DNA from: Clostridiales bacterium Firm_10
Lineage (GTDB): Bacteria; Bacillota; Clostridia; Christensenellales; Aristaeellaceae
NCBI GenBank assembly: GCA_001603025.1
Contig: LVAP01000020.1
Coordinates: forward strand, 1-56,477
Length of the DNA stretch: 56,477 bases
Direction of reading: 5' to 3'
Part shown: positions 31,476 through 40,071 of the stretch, piece by piece
Layout: every line of letters starts with the position of its first letter
Numbering within the stretch: position 1 is the stretch's first letter
The notes under the pieces: generated by a model
Database searches by the model: none
Seen by the model: only the letters and a program-made list of their open reading frames with translations
What the model was told of the DNA's origin: nothing
Made by a program: the position numbers and the translations under genes

Positions 31476-33239
31476 ATGAACATTTCCGATGTGATCGCGC
31501 TGCTGAGCGGCATAGCGCTCTTCCTGTTTGGCATGAGCCTCATGGGCGACGGCCTCAAGAGCGTATCCGGCAACAAGCTGGAGCCCATCCTGTACCGCCT
31601 GTCCAATACGCTGCCGCGAGGCGTCCTGCTGGGCACGGGCGTCACGGCCATGATCCAGTCCTCCTGTGCCACGGCCGTGATGACCGTTGGTTTCGTCAAT
31701 TCCGGCATGATGAAGGTGCGGCAGGCCATCAGCGTGATTCTCGGCGCGATCCTCGGTACCAGCATCACAGGCTGGGTGATCTGCCTGAGTTACCTCGAAG
31801 GTGCCGGCAGCATGGCGGAGCTGGCTTCGACCGCGACGCTGACCGGACTGGTCGCCGTGGTTGGCATCTCGCTGCGCATGTTCGCCAAAAAGCCCGCCGC
31901 CCGGCATGTGGGCGACATCATGATGGGCTTTTCCGTGCTGATGTTTGGCATGAGCGCCATGAGCGGCTCGGTGCGCGGCCTGGGCGACGCGCCGTGGTTC
32001 AGGACGATGCTGACGGGCATGTCGCATCCGCTGGCAGGCATTCTGGTCGGCGCGCTGTTTACGGCGCTGCTGCAGTCCGCCTCGGCGGCGGTCGGTATTG
32101 TGCAGGCCCTGTCCATGACGGGAGCCATCACCTTCAGTGCGGCGCTGCCGCTGCTGATGGGCATTGCGGTGGGCGCCTCCGCGCCGGTGCTGTTTTCCGC
32201 CATCGGCGCGAACCTGGACGGTCGCCGCACGGCGCTGGTGTATCCCGTGGCCACCGGCTTCGGCGTGCTCCTCACGGCGGTGGTGTTCTATATCGCCAAC
32301 GCCACGGTGCATTTCAGCTTCATGGACACGGTGATGAATCCCTACTCTATGGCGCTGGTGAACACCGTGCTGCGCCTCATCATCACGATTGTGCTGCTGC
32401 CGATGACGGGTGTGATCGAAACCATCTCGCGCCTGCTGATCCCGGGCGGCAAGTCGGACGAGGAAACCGATCCCGGCATCCGGCTGGAAGAGCGCTTCAT
32501 CGCTTATCCGGCGCTGGCCATCGAGCAGAGCCGCCTCACCATCAACGAGATGGCGGAGAACGCCGAGAAGGCCATCATCCAGGGCCTCAACCTGCTGAGC
32601 GACTACAGCGACGCGGGTTTCGCGGAGGTCAAGAAGCTGGAAAACATCGTGGACAAATACGAGGACAGCCTGGGCACCTATCTCGTGAAGCTGACTGGCC
32701 GCGAGATGACCAAGCGGCAGAACGACGACGTTTCCGAGTATCTGCACACGCTTTCCGATTTCGAGCGCATCTCCGACCACGCGCTGAACCTGGCGGGCAG
32801 CGCGCAGGAGCTCAAGGAGAAGGGCGTCTCCTTCTCTGCGGCGGCGGCCCATGAGCTGGATGTGCTGTGCGCGGCGGTCAGCCAGGTGGTAAGCATGACG
32901 GCGACGGCTTTCCGCGACCGCGACCTGGCGCTGGCCGGGCGCGTTGAGCCGCTTGAAGCGTTCATCGACGACCTGTGTGACAGGATCAAGCTCAACCACG
33001 TGGAGCGGCTGCAGCGCGGCCTGTGCACCATTCACCAGGGCTTTGTGTTCAACGACATCGTGACCAACTGCGAACGCGTGTCGGATCACTGCTCAAACAT
33101 CGCCGTGGCCATGATCGAGCTCTCGGGCGATGAATTCCAGACTCATGAGTACCTGAACACCCTGCGCGAGACCGAGAGCGACCGCTTCAAGGAAGCCTAT
33201 GAGGAGTATTCGAAGCACTTCGCCATCGACAAGGAATGA
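31476..33239 (+). CDS. Na/phosphate cotransporter family protein with C-terminal PhoU-like domain
   Basis: A 587-residue membrane protein of the NptA/YjbB type. The membrane part (about 1-335) contains the two inverted Na/Pi cotransporter repeats with their signature QSS, Gln61-Ser62-Ser63 in MIQSSCATAV and LLQSASAAVG in the second repeat. The rest (about 345-587) is a four-helix PhoU-like domain with SDFERISDHALNLA and NCERVSDHCSNIA, a conserved E/D-x-x-x-D metal motif. It moves phosphate across the membrane with sodium; members can work as importers or as exporters. The binding site (GGTGATGAG) is weak. The gene ends near a terminator shared with the convergent lipoprotein gene. Confidence 0.92.
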   Translation: MNISDVIALLSGIALFLFGMSLMGDGLKSVSGNKLEPILYRLSNTLPRGVLLGTGVTAMIQSSCATAVMTVGFVNSGMMKVRQAISVILGAILGTSITGWVICLSYLEGAGSMAELASTATLTGLVAVVGISLRMFAKKPAARHVGDIMMGFSVLMFGMSAMSGSVRGLGDAPWFRTMLTGMSHPLAGILVGALFTALLQSASAAVGIVQALSMTGAITFSAALPLLMGIAVGASAPVLFSAIGANLDGRRTALVYPVATGFGVLLTAVVFYIANATVHFSFMDTVMNPYSMALVNTVLRLIITIVLLPMTGVIETISRLLIPGGKSDEETDPGIRLEERFIAYPALAIEQSRLTINEMAENAEKAIIQGLNLLSDYSDAGFAEVKKLENIVDKYEDSLGTYLVKLTGREMTKRQNDDVSEYLHTLSDFERISDHALNLAGSAQELKEKGVSFSAAAAHELDVLCAAVSQVVSMTATAFRDRDLALAGRVEPLEAFIDDLCDRIKLNHVERLQRGLCTIHQGFVFNDIVTNCERVSDHCSNIAVAMIELSGDEFQTHEYLNTLRETESDRFKEAYEEYSKHFAIDKE

Positions 33240-33273
33240 CATTTCCCCGGTACCCAACGCGTGCATTATGATG

Positions 33274-33307
33274 AAAAACGGCCCCGGACGTTTAACGTCC
33301 GGGGCCG
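33274..33307 (-). terminator. Terminator of the peptidoglycan-binding lipoprotein gene
   Basis: Thirteen-base arms 33295-33307 and 33279-33291 with a TTA loop; on the minus strand the stem is followed by TTTTT (33278-33274). The stem alone may also stop the cotransporter transcript. Confidence 0.88.
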
Positions 33308-33322
33308 CTGGCGTTTTGGGAA

Positions 33323-36300
33323 TCAGCCGATGACCCGGTACTGCAGCGCGTAGTCCGAGAACAGCAGCCGCTGGAAATCGGCGTCGGCGCGGCCGTCGAT
33401 CAGCTCCGGCGCCAGGCCCATCTGGGTCTTCATCTGGGAGATGGCGTTGGTGAGCATCGGGCCGAACTCGCCGTCCGTATTGGCTTCGGTGTTGCGCAGG
33501 TAGCCCAGCTCGATGAAGCGCAGCTGCATGTTCAGCACGTCTTCGCCGACGGCGCCTTCTTCCAGATCAACGTATTCAACGTAAGGGCGGGCGTCCGCGG
33601 CGAACAGCCTGCGCTGCAGTTCCACATTGGCCACGCCGTCCTCGGTCTGCGCGATCTGATACTGGAAGGCCTGAACAGCCCTTACCGTCTTTTCGCCGTA
33701 TTGGCCGTCCGCCGTGGCGGAGAGCCAGCCCAGCTCGATCAGCCGCTGCTGCAGCCGGCGCACACCTTCTCCGGTGCTGCCCGGCGTGAGCACGGTGAGC
33801 TCGCCGGAATCGACGGGCGTGGAGGGCGTGGAGGGGACGGAGGCTTGGCCGTAGGCCGGAGCGCTGGGGGAATAGAGCAGCGCGAGCAGCGCGCTGGAGG
33901 CAATGCCGTCCACGGGATAGCCCACGGCGGCCTGGAAGAGCTCGACGGCGGCGGTGGTCTTGGAGAGGTAATTGCCGCCGATGTTGCCGTCGAAGTAGCC
34001 CAGCTCCTGCAGACGGCGCTGCATGGCTTTCACCAGTTCGCCGGTGTCGCCGGGCTGCAGGGCCTGGTAGCCGCTGTCGCCGGACGTGCTCGCGGGGGGA
34101 TTGGTCACGACGGGCGCGGTGTAGACCGGCGCGTCGTTGGAATAGAGGAACTGCTGCGTGAGGCTGTCGGCCGATCCGGTGCTTTCCAGCCCGGCGGCGG
34201 CCTGGAAGGCGGCGATGGCGTTGCGCGTGTTGTTGCCGAAGTCGCCGTCCGCGCTGCCGGAGAGCCAGCCGAGGGCGATCAGCCGCTGCTGCAGCTGGAG
34301 CACGGCGGCGCCGGAGGAGCCCTTGCTCAGCGTGATGTAGCCGCCCTGCTCGGCGCTGTAATAAGGCGCGTTGGCGCTGTAGAGCACGGAGAGCAGTTCG
34401 CCGGTGGCGACGCCGTCCTGGTTGTAGCCCAGCGCGGCCTGGAAGAGCCTCACTGCCTCGGTGGTGAGTTCCTTGTAGTTGCCGCCGACATTGCCGGTGA
34501 AATAGCCCAGTTCCTTCAGGCGCGCCTGCATGTTGGCCACCTGCTGGCCGGAATCGCCGGGCCGCAGGGTCTGGTAGCCGGTCTGGGCGGGCACGCTGGT
34601 GGGAATGGTGGTGGGAATGACCGTCGCTACAGGCGCATAGGGCGCGTTGGCGCTGTAGAGCAGGTTCAGCGTTTCGATATTGGCCGAGCCGGTGGCGTTC
34701 AGCCCGGCGGCGGCCTGGAAGGCGCGCACGGCCTTCTGCGTGTTGCCGCCGTAGTCGCCGTCCGCCTTGCCGGAGAGCCAGCCCAGCTCGATCAGCCGGG
34801 CCTGCAGCGTGGATACCTGGTTGCCGCTGTCGCCCTTTTCGAGCGCGGTGTAGCCGGCCCCCGTGCCGGCGTAGTACGGCGCGGAGGAAGAGAAGATGAT
34901 CTCCTGCAGCTCCGCCGTCGCGATGCCGGTCTGCTCGCGGTTGAGCGCGGCCTCGAACAGCTTCACCGCCGCGGTGGTCTTCGTGAGATAATTGCCGCCG
35001 ATCTGGCCGTTGAAGAAGCCCAGCTCCTTCAGGCGGGTCTGCAGGCGCTTCACGGCGTCGCCCGTGTCGCCGGCCTGCAGCAGCGTGTACTGGGAGGAGG
35101 CGGGGGCGGGCGCGAGCGTGGAAGAAGGCGCGGCAGGCGCCTGCTGCGCGTTATAGGGCGCCACGGCGGAGAACAGGATGGTTTGCAGCTCAACGCTGGC
35201 CGTGCCGTCCTGCTCAAAGCCCACAGCGGCCTGGAACAGCCGCACCGCGTTCACGGTCTGGTTGCCGTATACGCCGTCGGCAAAGCCGCTGGCCCAGCCC
35301 AGCGCGATGAGGCGCTTCTGCAGGTTGACCACTTCATCGCCCCGGCTGCCGTAGGACAGCGTGACGTATCCGCTTACGGTGGGGGCGGGCGTCGGAGTGG
35401 AGGCGGTATAGTTGGCCGGGGCGTTGTCGGCGTACAGCCGCGCCAGGGTCGCGGCGTCGGCCGTGCCGGTTGGGGTCAGGCCGGCGGCTGCCTGGAACGC
35501 GCGCACGGCTTCAACGGTTTGCGCGTAGTAGTTGCCGGTGGCGGTGGCGTTGAAGTAGCCCAGCTCCTTGAGCCGGTGCTGCATCTGCTGAACGGCCAGA
35601 CTGTTTTTCATGCCGTAGCTGAGATCCGGATAACCGGAGTTGTTGCTGCTGTTGGGAACGGCGGTGGGAATGGCCGTGGGCGCGACGGTGACGCGCGCCG
35701 TGGGCGCCGCAGTGGCGAGGGCGCGGGGCGCGTCGTAGGCGTAGAGCCTTTCCTGCAGCGCGGAGGACGCCACGCCGCTCTGCGTCAGCCCGATACGGGC
35801 CTGGAAGGCCTTCACGGCGGCTTCGGTCTGGCCGCCGAACTGGCCGTCGGCCTGGCCGGAAAGGTAGCCCAGCTCCTGCAGGCGGCGCTGCAGCGTGAGC
35901 ACGTCGTCGCCGGAATCGCCGCGCACCAGCGTGGGATAGGAAGCGACGCTGGTTACGCCGTCGCTGCGCTCGGGAATGGGCGTGGCCGCACTGGGCGAAT
36001 ACACCGGCGCGTTGGCGGAGAACAGCCTTTCCTGCAGCGATACGTTGGCGATGCCGGTCTGCGAGATGCCCAGCGCTTTCTGGAACAGTTTCACGGCATT
36101 CTGCGTCTGCGTGCCGTAGCGGCCGTCCGCGGTGCCGTAGAGGTAGCCCAGCTCGATCAGGCGGTTTTGCAGGCGCAGCACGTCTTCGTTCTCGTCGCCC
36201 GGCTCCAGGCGGACGTAGGCGCGCGTGGTCGCGGCGGGCGTCGGCGTGGGGGCATAGGTAGGCGTGGGAATAGGCGTCGTCGCGGCTGTGGGCGCGCCTT

Positions 36301-36538
36301 CGTTCTGCCAGTCCTGTGACACGGCGTTGATGGTTCCGCTGCCCGGTGTGGCGCTCGGCGTGGGAGTGGGGTCGGCATCCGCCAGGCTGGGATCGCGCGT
36401 TTCGAAGGGGAGGAGCGAATCCACGGAATAGCCGGAAAGCGGGTCGTCGCGGCTGTCGACGGTGCTGCCGCACCCGGACAGCGCGGCCGTCAGCAAGGCG
36501 AGCAGGCCGCACAGGATGATTTTTGCTTTATTGTTCAC
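33323..36538 (-). CDS. Lipoprotein with eleven peptidoglycan-binding repeats
   Basis: A 1,071-residue exported protein. The start is GTG 36538, preceded by AGGAGGTACCGAC; an upstream open stretch of six codons lacks a site. A lipoprotein signal peptide ends in the lipobox LSGC (lipid on Cys23). A Pro/Thr-rich linker (about 55-106) precedes eleven PG_binding_1-type modules of about 88 residues, separated by Thr/Pro-rich spacers. No catalytic domain (amidase, lytic enzyme, NlpC) is present, so it looks like a purely binding protein, perhaps tying the membrane to the wall. Repeat types alternate: one has ALGW-SG-ADGDYG, the other ELGYF-G-NVGGNY. The base composition is high-GC like its neighbours. 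Confidence 0.9.
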   Translation of the reverse strand: MNNKAKIILCGLLALLTAALSGCGSTVDSRDDPLSGYSVDSLLPFETRDPSLADADPTPTPSATPGSGTINAVSQDWQNEGAPTAATTPIPTPTYAPTPTPAATTRAYVRLEPGDENEDVLRLQNRLIELGYLYGTADGRYGTQTQNAVKLFQKALGISQTGIANVSLQERLFSANAPVYSPSAATPIPERSDGVTSVASYPTLVRGDSGDDVLTLQRRLQELGYLSGQADGQFGGQTEAAVKAFQARIGLTQSGVASSALQERLYAYDAPRALATAAPTARVTVAPTAIPTAVPNSSNNSGYPDLSYGMKNSLAVQQMQHRLKELGYFNATATGNYYAQTVEAVRAFQAAAGLTPTGTADAATLARLYADNAPANYTASTPTPAPTVSGYVTLSYGSRGDEVVNLQKRLIALGWASGFADGVYGNQTVNAVRLFQAAVGFEQDGTASVELQTILFSAVAPYNAQQAPAAPSSTLAPAPASSQYTLLQAGDTGDAVKRLQTRLKELGFFNGQIGGNYLTKTTAAVKLFEAALNREQTGIATAELQEIIFSSSAPYYAGTGAGYTALEKGDSGNQVSTLQARLIELGWLSGKADGDYGGNTQKAVRAFQAAAGLNATGSANIETLNLLYSANAPYAPVATVIPTTIPTSVPAQTGYQTLRPGDSGQQVANMQARLKELGYFTGNVGGNYKELTTEAVRLFQAALGYNQDGVATGELLSVLYSANAPYYSAEQGGYITLSKGSSGAAVLQLQQRLIALGWLSGSADGDFGNNTRNAIAAFQAAAGLESTGSADSLTQQFLYSNDAPVYTAPVVTNPPASTSGDSGYQALQPGDTGELVKAMQRRLQELGYFDGNIGGNYLSKTTAAVELFQAAVGYPVDGIASSALLALLYSPSAPAYGQASVPSTPSTPVDSGELTVLTPGSTGEGVRRLQQRLIELGWLSATADGQYGEKTVRAVQAFQYQIAQTEDGVANVELQRRLFAADARPYVEYVDLEEGAVGEDVLNMQLRFIELGYLRNTEANTDGEFGPMLTNAISQMKTQMGLAPELIDGRADADFQRLLFSDYALQYRVIG
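33326..36220 (-). repeat. Eleven tandem protein repeats (nucleotide-level similarity visible)
   Basis: About 2.9 kb of DNA encoding eleven degenerate repeats of roughly 210-270 bases. Shared elements per unit are a GDSG or equivalent start, LQ-RL-ELG, an ADG or GGN segment, T-AV--FQ, G and LYS-NAP at the end. The sixth to ninth units are the most alike, which suggests later duplications of a two-module block. Confidence 0.8.
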
Positions 36539-36624
36539 GTCGGTACCTCCTGACAAACGGGGATGAAATCATTTATGCTTTGCGGAGCGGGGGAATTCCA
36601 TTTCACAGTCGCCATTTAAGACGG

Positions 36625-36662
36625 AAAAAGCGGCGGCAAGGTTGCAGGCCTGCCGCCGCTTT
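36625..36662 (-). terminator. Terminator of the MarR-family regulator gene
   Basis: Perfect twelve-base arms 36627-36638 and 36651-36662 with a 12-base loop, followed on the minus strand by a T run (36629-36625). It is 48 bases past the regulator stop. Confidence 0.82.
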
Positions 36663-36709
36663 GGCGCACGTTTTCACTATATTTTACGCGGCGGTCCGCC
36701 GCAATGCCA

Positions 36710-37162
36710 TCATATCTTCTCGAGCAGAGTCACTACGTCTTTCAACGCCTCGCCCAGCCGGTCGAATTCCTCCCCGGTGAGCGATTCCTTCCAGAGCGCC
36801 ACGTTGCTGCCCAGCAGGGCGCGGATGGATTCCAGGCGCCTGCATCCTTCCTCCAGGATGACGATGAAGACCACGCGGCGGTCCGTCGTGCTGCGCACGC
36901 GGTCGACCAGGCCGGCGCTGACCAGCCGATCCACCAGCGGGGTGATGTTGGGCTTGGCGATGTTGAAATAATCGGAAATCTCGGAGACAGACATCGAGCC
37001 CCTGGCCTCCAGCAGCGACAGCACCTGGAAGTGGGAGAGGGGAAGGCCGTGTTCACTCTGGAACGCAGAAAAGCGGGAAAGCCGCTTCTTCAACAGAGGG
37101 ACCACCTGAAATATGTTTTCCGCAATGAGCTCGATGGACTCGGGATTGCCAGCGTTTTCCAT
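36710..37162 (-). CDS. MarR family transcriptional regulator
   Basis: A 150-residue DNA-binding protein. The start is ATG 37162 with GAAGGGGA upstream; 13 upstream codons exist without a site. The winged helix-turn-helix covers about residues 50-115: LPLSHFQVLSLLEARGSMSV, then ISDYFNIAKPNITPLVDRL (recognition helix), and the wing RSTTDRRVVFI. N- and C-terminal helices form the dimer interface. Such proteins usually repress nearby genes and respond to small aromatic or oxidising ligands; the target here is unknown. The gene has its own promoter (37210-37238) with a possible self-operator and is divergent to nothing: the ABC importer upstream is on the same strand but has its own terminator. 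Confidence 0.9.
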   Translation of the reverse strand: MENAGNPESIELIAENIFQVVPLLKKRLSRFSAFQSEHGLPLSHFQVLSLLEARGSMSVSEISDYFNIAKPNITPLVDRLVSAGLVDRVRSTTDRRVVFIVILEEGCRRLESIRALLGSNVALWKESLTGEEFDRLGEALKDVVTLLEKI

Positions 37163-37199
37163 GTCGTTGATTCCCCTTCCCCGGACAGCGTCCGTCATC

Positions 37200-37238
37200 A
37201 ATAACTATCATTATAGTGTCTTCATGAAAAAAAAGCAA
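37200..37238 (-). promoter_or_regulatory. Promoter of the marR-type gene with a possible operator
   Basis: On the minus strand TTGCTT (37238-37233), 17 bases and a perfect TATAAT (37215-37210). An imperfect palindrome, AATGATAGTTATT on the minus strand (37212-37200), starts inside the -10 box and could be a MarR operator for autorepression. Confidence 0.6.
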
Positions 37239-37367
37239 GACAAAAATTGACATAAATCTGAGCAATTGAAAAAACAGAACCGCGGATTGTAAATCCGCCC
37301 TGCCCGGCAAGCCATCGCTTCTGATGAAAAATAAAGAAATGAGCCGGACGCGCCGAAAAAACGGAAC

Positions 37368-37397
37368 AAAAAAAGGAACCGGCCTTCAGACCGGCTC
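37368..37397 (-). terminator. Terminator of the amino acid ABC importer operon
   Basis: Nine-base arms 37389-37397 and 37376-37384 (with G-U pairs) and a seven-base T run on the minus strand (37374-37368), 16 bases past the ATPase gene. Confidence 0.85.
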
Positions 37398-37412
37398 CAT
37401 ATGGCGATGCTA

Positions 37413-38162
37413 TCAGAGCAGCTTGCTCAGGAAATCCTGCGTGCGCTTGTTCTGTGGATTGACGAAGATATCGCCCGGCGTGCCCTGTTCCACGATGCGG
37501 CCCTCGTCCATGAACATCACGCGGTCGCTCACCTCGCGGGCGAAACCCATTTCGTGCGTGACCACTACCATGGTCATGCCCTCGCGCGCCAGGTCCTTCA
37601 TGACCTGCAGCACCTCGCCCACCATCTCCGGGTCGAGCGCGGAGGTGGGCTCGTCGAAGAGCATCACTTCCGGATTCATGGCCAGCGCGCGCACGATGGC
37701 GATGCGCTGCTTCTGTCCGCCGGAGAGCTGGGAAGGGTAAGCGGCGGCTTTCTCGACGAGGCCGACGCGGTTCAGGAGCTCCATGGCGCGGGCGTTCGCC
37801 TGTTCCCTGGTCATCAGCTTGTGCTTCACGGGGGCCAGGGTGATGTTCTGCAACACCGTCTTGTGGGGAAACAGGTTGAACTGCTGGAACACCATGCCCA
37901 TGCGCCGGCGCACGTGGTTGATGTCGCAGGAGGGGGAGGTGATATCCACGCCATCGAAGATGATCTGCCCGCCGGTGGGCTCCTCCAGGCGGTTGAGGCA
38001 GCGCAGGAAGGTGGACTTGCCGCTGCCGGACGGCCCGATGACCACCAGCTTTTCGCCCTGGGTGATTTCGGCGTCCACGCCGCGCAGCGCGCGCACGGCA
38101 TTTTCGCCCTTGCCGAAGTGCTTTTCAAGGCCGGTGACTTTGATGAGAACGTTAGTGGTCAC
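37413..38162 (-). CDS. Polar amino acid ABC transporter ATP-binding protein
   Basis: The 249-residue ATPase of an importer for polar amino acids (GlnQ/ArtP type). Walker A is GPSGSGKST near residues 43-51, the Q-loop FQQFNLFPH, the signature LSGGQKQR, Walker [13 protein letters not shown] and the H-loop [15 protein letters not shown]. The start is a GTG at 38162, using GGAGAGGAGG within the permease gene; the two genes overlap by 11 bases and are translationally coupled. The order in transcription is binding protein, permease, ATPase. Confidence 0.95.
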   Translation of the reverse strand: MTTNVLIKVTGLEKHFGKGENAVRALRGVDAEITQGEKLVVIGPSGSGKSTFLRCLNRLEEPTGGQIIFDGVDITSPSCDINHVRRRMGMVFQQFNLFPHKTVLQNITLAPVKHKLMTREQANARAMELLNRVGLVEKAAAYPSQLSGGQKQRIAIVRALAMNPEVMLFDEPTSALDPEMVGEVLQVMKDLAREGMTMVVVTHEMGFAREVSDRVMFMDEGRIVEQGTPGDIFVNPQNKRTQDFLSKLL

Positions 38163-38880
38163 TGTTGCGCAGCCTCCTCTCCAGTTTGCCGACCAGCCAG
38201 CTGAAGAACACCACGAGCACGAGGTAGATCAGCGCCACGGCGATCAGCGGCATGAATGGGGAATAGGTTGCGCCGCGGATGATGTCCCCGCCCTTGGTCA
38301 GGTCCTTGATGGCCACGTAGCCGGCCACGGAAGTCTCCTTCAGCAGCACGATGAACTCGTTCGCCAGCGCGGGCAGCACGTTTTTAAGCGCCTGCGGCAC
38401 CACGATGAGCCACATGGTCTGCACATAGTTGAATCCCAGGCTGCGCCCGGCTTCCGTCTGCCCGATGTCCACGGACATGATGCCGCCGCGCACCACCTCG
38501 GCCACATAGGCCGCGCTGTTCAGGCCGAAGGAGATGATGGCGATCAGCACGCTATTGCGGGAAGAGGCGAAGATGACATAGTAAAAGATCATCAGCTGGA
38601 TGACCACGGGCGTGCCGCGGACGACCGTGAGGTAAAGCCGGCAGATCTTATCGAAAAAGCTCAGGATCGTCCTGCCGGGCCCGTGCCGCATGGCGTTCAG
38701 GTTCCTGTCCGCGGTGGAGCGCACGATGGCGATGACCGTGCCCAGGGCGATGCCGATGAGCACGGCGAAGAAGGTGATCTTCAGCGTGTTGAAAAGACCG
38801 GTAAGGAGGTATCGCCACCGGCTTTTTTCAACGAAATTGAGGATAAACTGGGCCTTGATGCCGTCAAACCATTCAGACAA
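38152..38880 (-). CDS. Polar amino acid ABC transporter permease
   Basis: A 242-residue membrane protein with about five or six helices of the HisM/GlnP type. Visible marks are [19 protein letters not shown] near the start, [15 protein letters not shown] and the EAA loop [16 protein letters not shown], which contacts the ATPase. The start is a TTG at 38880 (GGAGGG seven bases upstream); no better start is in frame. It is preceded after 82 bases, including an internal hairpin, by the binding protein gene, and overlaps the ATPase gene at its end. A homodimeric permease is likely since only one is encoded. Confidence 0.93.
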   Translation of the reverse strand: MSEWFDGIKAQFILNFVEKSRWRYLLTGLFNTLKITFFAVLIGIALGTVIAIVRSTADRNLNAMRHGPGRTILSFFDKICRLYLTVVRGTPVVIQLMIFYYVIFASSRNSVLIAIISFGLNSAAYVAEVVRGGIMSVDIGQTEAGRSLGFNYVQTMWLIVVPQALKNVLPALANEFIVLLKETSVAGYVAIKDLTKGGDIIRGATYSPFMPLIAVALIYLVLVVFFSWLVGKLERRLRNSDH

Positions 38881-38903
38881 TGAAAACCCTCCATACGAAT
38901 GAA

Positions 38904-38929
38904 CAGGGAACGAACCGCGCCGTTCCCTG
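38904..38929 (-). repeat. Intra-operon hairpin between binding protein and permease genes
   Basis: Perfect nine-base arms CAGGGAACG (38904-38912) and CGTTCCCTG (38921-38929) with an eight-base interval, no T run on the minus strand. It may slow 3' decay of the binding protein mRNA and give more binding protein than permease. Confidence 0.6.
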
Positions 38930-38962
38930 AACGTTCAGATTGTGCGATGCCGTGCCGCGAAG

Positions 38963-39742
38963 TTATTCGGCCGCTTCTTCGGCGGGAATGTACTTCTCGA
39001 TGATGGCCGGGATGGTGCCGTCCTCGGTCAGGGCCTTCAGGGCCTCGTTGACCTTTTCGAGCAGCTCGGTGTTCTCCTTGGCGATGGCGATGGCGTAATC
39101 CTCGGTGACGTATTCCGTGTCCAGGATAATCAGGCCCTCGTTGGCCGCCACGAACGCCTTGGCGGGCTCGTTGTCGATGACCACGCAGTCCACCTTGTCG
39201 GTCACCAGCGCCTGCACGGCGTCCGCGCCGTTCTTATAGCGGTCCACGGTGCCCAGGCCTTCGTCTTCGATATCCCAGGTGCAGTACAGGTCGCCGGTGG
39301 TGGATTCCTGCACGCCGATGATGTGGTTCGCGCCTTCGGCGAAGAGGTCGTCCGCGGTGGTGATGGCGGAGCCTTCCTTGACGATGATCACCTGGATGCC
39401 GGTGGCGTAGGTATCGGAGAAGTTGACGGACTCCTTGCGTTCGTCGGTGACGGTCATGCCGGCCATGCCGAAGTCGATCTTGCCGGTCTGCACGGCGGTG
39501 ATGATGGCGCCGAACTCCATGTCGTCAATGACCAGCGTGTAGCCCAGGTAGTCGCAGATGGCCGCGGCCACTTCGGCGTCGATGCCCACGATGGTGTCCG
39601 CGTCGTCGACGTATTCGTGATACTCATAGGGCGGGAAGTTGGCGTTGGTGCCCATGTGAAGTTCGGGCTTGTCGGCGTCCGCCAGGGCGATGCCGGACAG
39701 GCAGAACAGGGCGGCGAGAATCAGCGCGAAAATCTTTTTCAT
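38963..39742 (-). CDS. Polar amino acid ABC transporter substrate-binding protein
   Basis: A 259-residue exported binding protein of the SBP_bac_3 type. A signal peptide (MKKIFALILAALFCLSGIAL, cleavage likely after ALA) is followed by the mature lobes; marks are GTNANFPPYEYHE, then GIDAEVAAAICDYLGY, the VQTGKIDFGMAGMTVTDER ligand loop and FSDTYATGIQVIIV. A lipobox is not evident: the only cysteine in the signal region follows Phe, so membrane anchoring is uncertain. AAGGAGG is nine bases before the ATG; the promoter is at 39784-39812. The acidic composition and ligand loop suit a polar or aromatic amino acid, not further resolved. Confidence 0.95.
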   Translation of the reverse strand: MKKIFALILAALFCLSGIALADADKPELHMGTNANFPPYEYHEYVDDADTIVGIDAEVAAAICDYLGYTLVIDDMEFGAIITAVQTGKIDFGMAGMTVTDERKESVNFSDTYATGIQVIIVKEGSAITTADDLFAEGANHIIGVQESTTGDLYCTWDIEDEGLGTVDRYKNGADAVQALVTDKVDCVVIDNEPAKAFVAANEGLIILDTEYVTEDYAIAIAKENTELLEKVNEALKALTEDGTIPAIIEKYIPAEEAAE

Positions 39743-39783
39743 GGAAGAATCCTCCTTAAACGTTATTCATCGGATATGCTGGG

Positions 39784-39812
39784 ATTATACGCTGTTCCCC
39801 GAAAAAAAGCAA
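39784..39812 (-). promoter_or_regulatory. Promoter of the amino acid ABC importer operon
   Basis: On the minus strand TTGCTT (39812-39807), 17 bases and a perfect TATAAT (39789-39784). Confidence 0.75.
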
Positions 39813-39902
39813 GCAAAAACGCGATATTTAACCAAAAATGTGATTAACTATGCAGTTTGAAGTGAATATTTACACCTGCCGGGCGCCCGTGACCTTTCGC
39901 AC

Positions 39903-39931
39903 TTGCGGAAAACGGGAAAGGACAGTATAAT
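39903..39931 (+). promoter_or_regulatory. Promoter of the membrane protein-Nudix-GNAT run
   Basis: TTGCGG (39903-39908), 17 bases and a perfect TATAAT (39926-39931). The leader before the ATG at 40072 is about 135 bases and holds only a short potential stem (CAGGGCGC with GCGCCTG, 40030-40051); I see no recognised riboswitch. This explains the 329-base gap between the two divergent genes. Confidence 0.7.
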
Positions 39932-40071
39932 TAATGGGAATGGGGTCTGGCGGCAATCGGGGAGCCTGCCTTTTTCCGCGCTGGCGGCGTCGGCAGAGCT
40001 GGCGGGCAATCATCATGGCGGGAAAGTAAACAGGGCGCAAAACACGCGCCTGATGTTTGGAGGAGCGTCAA

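Noticed and set aside
33326-36220. Regular repeats that could be mistaken for a CRISPR array
   Set aside because: The units are about 210-270 bases, degenerate and in one open frame; they encode protein modules.
33701-36319. An 872-codon open frame on the plus strand opposite the repeat lipoprotein
   Set aside because: It is antisense to eleven well-formed protein repeats, has no ribosome binding site and is Arg/Gly/Val-rich, the usual shadow of a high-GC gene.
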